The notes under the pieces were generated by a model that ran no database searches, was not told the origin of the DNA, and saw only the letters and a list, made by a program, of their open reading frames with translations. A stretch of 64,000 nt of DNA from Leptospira_A sp046736045 (GTDB lineage: Bacteria > Spirochaetota > Leptospiria > Leptospirales > Leptospiraceae): contig NZ_CP177134.1 of assembly GCF_046736045.1 (NCBI RefSeq), forward strand, positions 3,410,001 through 3,474,000, written 5' to 3'. Each line of letters opens with the position of its first letter. Within the stretch, counting starts at the first letter, position 1. Positions 57,681 to 64,000 of the stretch are shown piece by piece. A program made the translations under genes and the position numbers.

Positions 57681-58448
57681 ATGGAATTAAAAGGTTTAAG
57701 TGTTTTAGTCACCGGTTCTGCCGGTGGGTTGGGAAAAGCAATGGCGCATCGTTTGGGCAAACAAGGTGCGAAAATCATATTATCAGACATTCAAAAAGAG
57801 AAATTGGATGAAACAGTTTCTGAATTTCAAAAAGAAGGAATCGAAACAATCGGGATTGTTGCGAACGTTGCCAGAGAAGAAGATAGCGTCCGTTTGATTG
57901 CGGAGTCGGTGGCAAAGTTCGGAAAATTGGATGTGGCCATTTTGAACGCAGGGATATTACGCGACGGATTACTCATTCGGGTGGATAAGGAAACAGGCAA
58001 GGTCAAAGCAAAGATGGGAATTGACCAATGGCAATCAGTCATCGATGTTAACTTAACAGGTGTTTTTTTGACAGCAAGAGAAGCCGCGGCACATATGGCT
58101 GAACAAAAGAGAGGAGTGATCATTCCCATTGCTTCCATTGCAATGCATGGCAACTCAGGTCAGACCAATTATAGTGCAGCGAAAGCAGGTGTTGCAGCGA
58201 TGACTGTCACTTGGTCGAAAGAACTTTCCCGATTTGGAATCAGAGTGGCGGGAATTGCACCTGGCTTTATAGGAACGGAAATGGTTCTTAAAGATATGAA
58301 TCCCGAGGCATTGGAAAAATGGAAGTCAGTGATTCCTATCGGAAGATTAGGAGAACCTGATGAAATTGCGCAAACTGCTCAATTTATCATCGAAAATGAT
58401 TTAGTAACCGGAGTGGTTTTGGAGATTTCCGGCGGCGTTAGAATTTAA
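57681..58448 (+). CDS. short-chain dehydrogenase/reductase, FabG-like
   Basis: About 255 residues from the ATG at 57681. SDR fold with the cofactor motif TGSAGGLG (about 10-17), NAG in ILNAGILRDG, and the catalytic Ser and YxxxK (ASIAMHGNSGQTNYSAAKAG). The PGFIGTEM substrate loop follows. The sequence does not reveal the substrate; candidates are a 3-ketoacyl or hydroxyacyl intermediate. RBS GGAGG is unusually close to the start. The frame is open upstream to 57639. Confidence 0.9.
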   Translation: MELKGLSVLVTGSAGGLGKAMAHRLGKQGAKIILSDIQKEKLDETVSEFQKEGIETIGIVANVAREEDSVRLIAESVAKFGKLDVAILNAGILRDGLLIRVDKETGKVKAKMGIDQWQSVIDVNLTGVFLTAREAAAHMAEQKRGVIIPIASIAMHGNSGQTNYSAAKAGVAAMTVTWSKELSRFGIRVAGIAPGFIGTEMVLKDMNPEALEKWKSVIPIGRLGEPDEIAQTAQFIIENDLVTGVVLEISGGVRI

Positions 58449-58524
58449 CATATTCTATATTATGAAATTACAATTCTTCTCACAAAGATAACATTTTGGT
58501 TGGGGATATGTACGATTTATACTT

Positions 58525-58537
58525 AATTTAGTAAATT
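58525..58537. promoter_or_regulatory. palindrome upstream of ArsR-type gene
   Basis: AATTTA-G-TAAATT is a perfect 6-base inverted repeat around one base, 78 bases before the ArsR-family start, in a 166-base AT-rich gap. It is a reasonable size for a winged-helix dimer operator, but AT-rich palindromes also arise by chance. Confidence 0.3.
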
Positions 58538-58614
58538 TTTTTCCAAACCGAAAAAAAATGCGTAGTCCCTTTGCGGGTCTATTCGTCATAAGAGAATATT
58601 GGAATTCGCCAAAG

Positions 58615-58914
58615 ATGAAAATAAAAACAGAATTAACAAAACAACAATTGGATCTTGCTATCAAGGGGATCCAAGGTATCGCCCACCCCATAAGACTTCT
58701 TATCCTTTACACACTTGCAAAGGAAGAAAAGTCAGTTGGTCAACTAGTAGAATTGTTGGGAACCAGTCAATCGGCTGCTTCACAACACCTAAGCAAAATG
58801 AAAAACAATGGGATTTTGGACTCACGAAAGTCCTCAAACCAAGTTTATTATTCCTTGAAAGATCCTAAATTCAAAGAGCTAATCAACACCATTGTAAAGA
58901 TTTACAAAAAATAA
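58615..58914 (+). CDS. ArsR-family winged-helix regulator
   Basis: A 99-residue ArsR/SmtB-type repressor from the ATG at 58615. The HTH sits at IAHPIRLLILYTLAKEEKSVGQLVELLGTSQSAASQHLSKMKNNGIL, with the wing at SRKSSNQVYYSL. No Cys pair for metal sensing is seen in the alpha-3 position, so it may be metal-independent. Its target is unknown; the SDR gene 166 bases upstream is on the same strand. Confidence 0.9.
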   Translation: MKIKTELTKQQLDLAIKGIQGIAHPIRLLILYTLAKEEKSVGQLVELLGTSQSAASQHLSKMKNNGILDSRKSSNQVYYSLKDPKFKELINTIVKIYKK

Positions 58915-58919
58915 GAAAC

Positions 58920-59894
58920 TCATTCAGGTCCTTCTTTTCCGAGAAGGACCATGTAATCCGACACTGCATCCTTCAAACTAGTAAACCCTTGGTTATATCC
59001 TGCATTGATTAGTTTATTCGTATTGGCGCAAGTATAGTATTGGTATTTTGCCTTTAGGCTTTCGGGCATATCAACATACTCGATTTGAACCGGTTTTCCC
59101 ATAGCACCGAACAATGCTGCCGCTAAGTCATTCCATGTTTCGGCAACCCCTCTTCCTAAATTATAGATGCCTGTTTTCCTTTCCCATAACAAAAACAAGG
59201 TGATCTTACTTGCATCTTTGACATAAAGAAAGTCCCTTTTCTGTTCTCCGTCTTTGTATTCCGGTTTATAGGATTTAAAAAGATTCAACTTTCCGGTTGT
59301 TTTGATTTGTTCATAACCTTTCAATACAAGACTACGCATATCACCTTTGTGTTCTTCGCCGAATCCGAATACATTAAAGTATTTGATTCCGGTAATTTCC
59401 TTAATGAGACCCGTTCTGGTAGCATATAAGTCAAACAGATGTTTGGAATAACCGTACATATTCAACGGTTTCAGAAATTCCAAGGAAATAATCTCATCAT
59501 AACCGAATTCACCGTCACCGTACGTTGCGGCACTCGATGCATATACGAATGAGATTTTATTTTTTACCGCTATATGTGCCAGATCTTTTGTAAAAGTATA
59601 ATTGTTATGAATTAAGTAAGTGGAATCCTTTTCCGTTGTTGCCGAGCACGCACCTAAATGAATGATATGGGAGATATCTTTAAAAAAATCCTTAGGATCG
59701 TTGATATATCTTTGTAAAACTTCCTTTTCCATATAATCAAGATATTGATTTCGTCTTAGATTTTTCCATTTTTCGGAAGTACCCAAATGATCGCATACGA
59801 TGATGTCGTATATTCCCTGTTCGTTTAAATCCTGAATGACTTGTGAACCGATAAGGCCTGCTCCACCGGTGACTAATATTTTATTTTTTTTCAT
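58920..59894 (-). CDS. hldD: ADP-L-glycero-D-manno-heptose 6-epimerase-like protein
   Basis: A 324-residue extended-SDR epimerase with GGAGLIGS at the cofactor site, HLGACSATTEKDSTYL (about 79-94, a hallmark of HldD/RfaD), a catalytic Ser region ASSAATYGDG and YGYSK (Tyr147, Lys151). It would make the heptose precursor of LPS inner core. The last gene of the che operon; its start overlaps the cyclase stop by four bases. Its C-terminal codons contain a 9-base hairpin. Confidence 0.9.
   Translation of the reverse strand: MKKNKILVTGGAGLIGSQVIQDLNEQGIYDIIVCDHLGTSEKWKNLRRNQYLDYMEKEVLQRYINDPKDFFKDISHIIHLGACSATTEKDSTYLIHNNYTFTKDLAHIAVKNKISFVYASSAATYGDGEFGYDEIISLEFLKPLNMYGYSKHLFDLYATRTGLIKEITGIKYFNVFGFGEEHKGDMRSLVLKGYEQIKTTGKLNLFKSYKPEYKDGEQKRDFLYVKDASKITLFLLWERKTGIYNLGRGVAETWNDLAAALFGAMGKPVQIEYVDMPESLKAKYQYYTCANTNKLINAGYNQGFTSLKDAVSDYMVLLGKEGPE
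58927..58950 (-). terminator. hairpin within the hldD C-terminal codons
   Basis: GGTCCTTCT (58927-58935) pairs perfectly with AGAAGGACC (58942-58950) around a six-base loop, just before the hldD stop. On the minus strand a T-rich stretch (58907-58920) follows about 7 bases later. It may end the che-hldD transcript and also the convergent ArsR transcript. Confidence 0.45.
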
Positions 59895-61177
59895 GACTGA
59901 CTTTGAGATTTGATTTTGTTATACATTTCCATAAATTTCTGATTCGGCACTTTTCCTTCCGGTTCGCGTGCAAGATCAGGTTTGATTCTTTCTACAAAAA
60001 ACATATCAATCGTTCCTTTGTTTTTTGCCTGCACCTTTCCGCGATACTCACAATCAAAAAAATCTTTTACAAGTTCGTATGTTGCTCTGGAGATATTTAC
60101 TTTTCCCACTTCACCGGAAGACTCCATTCTGCTGGCTACGTTAACAGTGTCTCCCCACATATCATAAGCAAATTTTTTGTTACCGATCACTCCGGCAACT
60201 ACCGGCCCGGAATGAATGCCTATTCTCAATTCCCAAAACGGAAGTCCCTGATTGATTCGGATCGACTTCGTAGTGTCCATAAAATCTTTGATCTCAAGAG
60301 CGGCACGGACCGTATCTACAGGATGAGTGAAATTAATTTCAGGAAGTCCGCCTGCCGCCATATAAGAATCACCGATGGTCTTCAGTTTTTCCAAATTGTA
60401 CATTTCGGTGATTGCATCAAACTGCGCAAAACATAAATCCAATTGTTCCACGAGTTCTTTCGGAGAAAGAAACTCTGCAACATCGGTAAATCCTTTAAAA
60501 TCGGTAAATATTACGGATACATTCGAGAAAGATTCCGGTTCGTCAAAACCTTGGTGTTTTAAACGGTCTGCAATCTTGTTCGGTAAAATATTTTTTAACA
60601 ATCGTTCCGACTCATCCAAACTTTTTTCCAAGGCTTGGGCTTTCTGAGTGATCTCAATCTGTGCCGCCATAAGTTCTTTATTTTGTTTGATCGTGTTTTC
60701 ATAAATGGAAAGAAGCATTTGTAAAATATGCATCTTATCGGCGGTAATCTGATAATCCTTTCCCGCGTAACTAATATTAACCGGAGATTCTTCCTCCGAA
60801 TCGCCGATAGGATTGTTTAATAAAGCATTGATCCGGTACATTAGAAAAGTTTCTTCGTAAGGTTTGGTGACATATCCGTTGGCACCTACTTCAATCCCCC
60901 TGATGATATCTTCCGGATCGGAAAGAGAAGAACAAATGATCAGTGGAATTTTTTTATCTTCCGGATGTGATTTGACCGCCAAACAAAACTCAAACCCATC
61001 CATCTCCGGCATCTCCACATCAGTGATGATCAGATCGGGTTTGAATGTTTCCAGAAGTTTCAACGCTTCTTTGCCGTTTTTACCCCAAACCGTAGTAAAT
61101 CCCTGCGCGGTCAGTAATCTTTTTAAAACGACACCTTGTATGGAATTGTCTTCTGCAAATAAAATCTTTTTAGACAT
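59891..61177 (-). CDS. response regulator with class III adenylate cyclase output
   Basis: A 428-residue protein. Receiver (1-120) with phosphoacceptor Asp53 in ITDVEMPEMDG and Lys in VTKPYEE. A coiled region (about 150-200) precedes the cyclase homology domain (about 215-410). Metal Asp226 (FTDFKGF) and Asp270 (IGDSYM) are present. Lys266 and Asp339 at the purine-specificity positions predict ATP over GTP. The transition-state Asn346 and Arg350 are present (GDTVNVASRM). A complete, probably active cAMP-producing response regulator. Overlaps cheB by 8 bases and hldD by 4. Confidence 0.94.
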   Translation of the reverse strand: MSKKILFAEDNSIQGVVLKRLLTAQGFTTVWGKNGKEALKLLETFKPDLIITDVEMPEMDGFEFCLAVKSHPEDKKIPLIICSSLSDPEDIIRGIEVGANGYVTKPYEETFLMYRINALLNNPIGDSEEESPVNISYAGKDYQITADKMHILQMLLSIYENTIKQNKELMAAQIEITQKAQALEKSLDESERLLKNILPNKIADRLKHQGFDEPESFSNVSVIFTDFKGFTDVAEFLSPKELVEQLDLCFAQFDAITEMYNLEKLKTIGDSYMAAGGLPEINFTHPVDTVRAALEIKDFMDTTKSIRINQGLPFWELRIGIHSGPVVAGVIGNKKFAYDMWGDTVNVASRMESSGEVGKVNISRATYELVKDFFDCEYRGKVQAKNKGTIDMFFVERIKPDLAREPEGKVPNQKFMEMYNKIKSQSQS

Positions 61178-62201
61178 GGCATAACTCCAATATCCTGCTT
61201 GCGATCCGATTCAAAGGAAGGACTTCTTTCGTTGCACCCATCTCGTAGGCAACTCTAGGCATTCCGTAAACTACGGAACTGGATTCATCCTGAGCAATTG
61301 TATATCCGCCGCGATCCTTGATGTCTTTCAATCCTTGTGCGCCGTCATCACCCATTCCGGTCAGTAATACAGCTAAGACCTGATTGTTGAATGATTTCGA
61401 AGCAGACTTAAACAGAACATCCACGGATGGTCTATGGCCTTTGCTGCTTGCATCGTGATTGGGAGATATGGTTTCCGAATCTACTACCAAATGATGATCA
61501 TCTAACGGAAAGTATATCTTTCCTTTTTCCAAACTTATTTTTTCTTTTACAATTTCCACTTTAAGTTTTGCAATCTGCTTCAACCAATCGACCAGGCTTT
61601 CCGCAAAACCAGTAATTATATGTTGTACGCATACGATGGGAAGCGGAAATCCAGAAGGTATATCTTTTAAAATTTCCAAATAAGCTTGTGGGCCACCGGT
61701 AGATGCACCTATTACCAATAGTTTAAATTTTTGATTGATGGAAAATGTTTCCGGATTTGAAGATGTTGATATATTTCCCGATTTTCTTTTTTTAAAGACG
61801 ATAACACCGCTTAATATCTTTATCTTACGCCCCAGTTCTTCGGCAAGTAAGGATATATCTCCTCCGATTTTCGGCTTTGGCAGCACTTCAACGGCACCGA
61901 GCTGCAACACTTTGAAAATATTTACTTCATCTTCCTTTTGAACCAAATCGGATATGATCAAAATCGGTTTAGGATTTTCTTCCATAACAATCTTTGTAAA
62001 TTCGAATCCGTCCATCACCGGCATGTTTAAATCACAAATGATTACATCGGGATTGGTGGAATGAAGCAGTTCGATTCCTTCTTTTCCGTTTGATGCAGTC
62101 GCAACCACTTCGATCTCTCTTACCGTGGAAAGAGCTTTTTTATAAGCTGCTTGGATCAGAGGGTTGTCTTCGACGATTAGTACTTTGATAGGTTCAGTCA
62201 T
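61170..62201 (-). CDS. cheB: chemotaxis protein CheB, receiver and methylesterase
   Basis: A 343-residue CheB that demethylates or deamidates chemoreceptors. Receiver (1-120) with Asp57 in CDLNMPVMDG; methylesterase domain (about 158-343) with the catalytic triad Ser167 (GASTGGP), His194 (VQHI) and Asp286 (TGMGDDGA). Full length. Second gene of the operon, directly after cheA; cheR is not in the window. Confidence 0.97.
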   Translation of the reverse strand: MTEPIKVLIVEDNPLIQAAYKKALSTVREIEVVATASNGKEGIELLHSTNPDVIICDLNMPVMDGFEFTKIVMEENPKPILIISDLVQKEDEVNIFKVLQLGAVEVLPKPKIGGDISLLAEELGRKIKILSGVIVFKKRKSGNISTSSNPETFSINQKFKLLVIGASTGGPQAYLEILKDIPSGFPLPIVCVQHIITGFAESLVDWLKQIAKLKVEIVKEKISLEKGKIYFPLDDHHLVVDSETISPNHDASSKGHRPSVDVLFKSASKSFNNQVLAVLLTGMGDDGAQGLKDIKDRGGYTIAQDESSSVVYGMPRVAYEMGATKEVLPLNRIASRILELCHV

Positions 62202-62205
62202 TAAA

Positions 62206-64000
62206 TTATTCTGCGAGTAGTCTTTCTACCGTATGTAAAAGTACGTTTTGATCAAATTGGGATTTGATCAGATAACTGTTGGCACCTGCATCTTTCCCTT
62301 TTTGAATTTGTTCTTCCGAGCCAAGGCTTGTTAAAACTATGATAGGAGTATCTTTTGTATCTCTTATATTTCTGACAAGAGTGATTCCGTCTTTTTTCGG
62401 CATCTCAACATCGGTAATGACCAAAGAAAAATCCGATTTTTGAAATTTTTCCAATGCATCCTGCCCATCTACCGCGGTCACAACCTGATAACCGTTCTCT
62501 TCCAGTATCCTTTGAATTTGTGCTCTTGTGATGAGACTGTCTTCCGCGAGGAGAATCGTTTTTGTAGTTTTGATTTGAATATCTTCCGGGGCACGGGAAC
62601 GATCCATCGACTTGCCTTTCACATCCTGTATCAGCTCGGGAACCTGAATCATATAACAAATCTCACCTGACTCCAGTATGGTGGTTCCCGCAAGTTTGGG
62701 AACATTTTCCAATATACCAGTAAAAGGTTTTAAAAGAATTTCCTGTTTGTCCAAAATAGAATCTATGATGATCGCAAGTTTCTCTCCGTTATATCGCAAA
62801 ATCATACAGGATAAATTTTTACCCGACTTAACATTTGATTCCTTGGGATAACGTATAGGAAGATAATCGTTCAAATAAATCAATCGTATCGGCTCATCTC
62901 CTATAGAGAGAGCCGGTTTGCCTTCCACTGACAAAATCTGTTCCTGTTTGATAAAAAGACTTTGGCCAATGTGTTCGGTGGGAATTCCATACTTCCATCC
63001 GTTCAGATGAATGATCAAAACATGATTGGTACTGAAATTAATGGGAAGTTTCAAAGTAAACTTTGTCCCGAGATGCAATGTAGAATCGATTGTAATGGAT
63101 CCTTTGAATTTTTCCACAAAGGATTTAACAACATCCATTCCCACGCCGCGCCCGGAAACATTCGTAACTTGTTCTCTTGTGGAAAAACCAGGGTGAAAGA
63201 TAATTTCCTGGATTTCCGATTCCGAAAAAGAATCCAACTCGTCTTCCGAATATATTTCCTTTTGAATCGCGCGCGCCTTGATTTTATTTATATCCAAACC
63301 ATGGCCATCATCTTCTATCTCAATCCAAATTGCGTTGTTCACTTGTTTGCCGCCGACTCTGATGCGTGCAGGGTTAGGTTTGTTATCCTTTTCTCTTTCT
63401 TCTCTGGTTTCAATTCCATGATCCAAAGAGTTTCGAAGCAAATGCATCAAAGGATCTTTTAGCTCTTCGATTACCAATTTATCAGCAGTAACATTCCCGC
63501 CTTCCAAAGTCAGGTAAACTTCCTTTCCCAACTCCCGACTCATATCACGAACGGTTCTTGGAAAAATATCAAATACGGAAGATAAAGGAAGTAGGCGTAC
63601 GTTTTGTATTCCCTCTTCCATTTTTTGGGCAATCAAATCCAATTTTGCAGAATCCTGGATGGATTTTACTTTTAAGGTGGAAAGTTTTTGAACAAATCCA
63701 TCCCATTTCCTTTTTTCATCCGCATGAAGGGATCGGATGTTTTCTAAAAAACTGACAGGAAGATCCAGTTGTTTGGAATATTTTTCCCACTCCAAAAAAA
63801 TTTTCTTTTTATCGTTCCATTGTTTCGTTTGATCTTCCACAAGGAATAGCAAATCGAATATTTCTGTAGCTCTCTTTTGAATTCGGTTTTTACTGACGGT
63901 AAGTTCTCCCGCATAACCGAGTAAAGAATCCAATTTTACCGGATCAACACGCATCGTATCGATTTTAAATTTGTTAGTTTCCGTTTTTTTAACGGAAGGA
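62206..64000 (-). CDS. cheA: chemotaxis histidine kinase CheA with C-terminal receiver, N-terminus cut
   Basis: The frame is open to base 64000, so the Hpt domain with the phospho-His lies outside the window. Visible are the dimerisation domain (VDPVKLDSLLGYAGELTVSKN), ATPase domain with HLLRNSLDHGIE (N-box), DDGHGLD (G1) and GRGVGMDVV (G2), a CheW-like domain, and a C-terminal receiver with Asp in ITDVEMPKKDG and Lys in LIKSQF. The attached receiver is unlike E. coli CheA and may act as a phosphate sink or an internal target. A second receiver gene and CheB follow. Confidence 0.95.
   Translation of the reverse strand, partial: PSVKKTETNKFKIDTMRVDPVKLDSLLGYAGELTVSKNRIQKRATEIFDLLFLVEDQTKQWNDKKKIFLEWEKYSKQLDLPVSFLENIRSLHADEKRKWDGFVQKLSTLKVKSIQDSAKLDLIAQKMEEGIQNVRLLPLSSVFDIFPRTVRDMSRELGKEVYLTLEGGNVTADKLVIEELKDPLMHLLRNSLDHGIETREEREKDNKPNPARIRVGGKQVNNAIWIEIEDDGHGLDINKIKARAIQKEIYSEDELDSFSESEIQEIIFHPGFSTREQVTNVSGRGVGMDVVKSFVEKFKGSITIDSTLHLGTKFTLKLPINFSTNHVLIIHLNGWKYGIPTEHIGQSLFIKQEQILSVEGKPALSIGDEPIRLIYLNDYLPIRYPKESNVKSGKNLSCMILRYNGEKLAIIIDSILDKQEILLKPFTGILENVPKLAGTTILESGEICYMIQVPELIQDVKGKSMDRSRAPEDIQIKTTKTILLAEDSLITRAQIQRILEENGYQVVTAVDGQDALEKFQKSDFSLVITDVEMPKKDGITLVRNIRDTKDTPIIVLTSLGSEEQIQKGKDAGANSYLIKSQFDQNVLLHTVERLLAE

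Overview
The window is a chromosomal segment of a spirochaete, most likely Leptospira or a close Leptospiraceae relative; the moderate GC content and housekeeping gene content hint at a free-living (saprophytic) species. This assignment is inference from protein recognition: a fused beta/str/S10/spc/alpha ribosomal cluster, RpoB with Asn at the E. coli 531 position, a spirochaete-type lipoprotein signal, a CheA with a C-terminal receiver, and several fusion proteins. No mobile element, prophage, CRISPR array or rRNA gene was seen.

Region 1-4.7 kb (minus strand) is a SUF iron-sulfur operon in the order sufC, sufD, Rieske ferredoxin, sufS, sufU, sufT, followed after 8 bases by a lipoprotein gamma-glutamyltransferase cut by the left edge. 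SufB is absent here. Region 4.7-7.4 kb holds a YkuI-like EAL protein and glgC. Region 7.4-12.4 kb is a tightly packed minus-strand run: ccmA, ccmB, ccmC (haem/cytochrome c maturation), a receiver-PP2C phosphatase, then purC, purS, purQ. It starts back to back with a plus-strand TPR protein.

Region 12.4-26.5 kb is ordinary metabolism and RNA biology with two notable fusions. One is a queuosine tRNA-guanine transglycosylase fused to an MnmD-like methyltransferase. The other is a glycerol-phosphate acyltransferase fused to a GpsA-like dehydrogenase. Also here are an ABC-F ATPase, an orphan ABC ATPase, HMG-CoA lyase, a TIGR02757 protein, tRNA-Glu and tRNA-Lys, purA, hisZ and a PAS histidine kinase.

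Region 26.5-56.4 kb is one continuous minus-strand information-processing cluster of about 30 kb. Read in transcription order it is tRNA-Thr, tRNA-Trp, secE, nusG, rplK, rplA, rplJ, rplL, rpoB, rpoC, rpsL, rpsG, a divergent EF-G/TetM-type GTPase, tuf, the S10 genes, the spc genes with secY and adk, infA (apparent CTG start), rpmJ, rpsM, rpsK, rpsD, rpoA and rplQ. It ends at a strong intrinsic terminator. Internal hairpins lie between rplL and rpoB, and between rpsG and the GTPase. Three small genes, rpmJ, rpmD and infA, were found by direct reading.

Region 56.6-64 kb holds a stand-alone GHKL ATPase-fold protein, a short-chain dehydrogenase, an ArsR-type regulator, and a minus-strand chemosensory operon cheA-cheB-receiver/adenylate cyclase-hldD, with cheA cut by the right edge.
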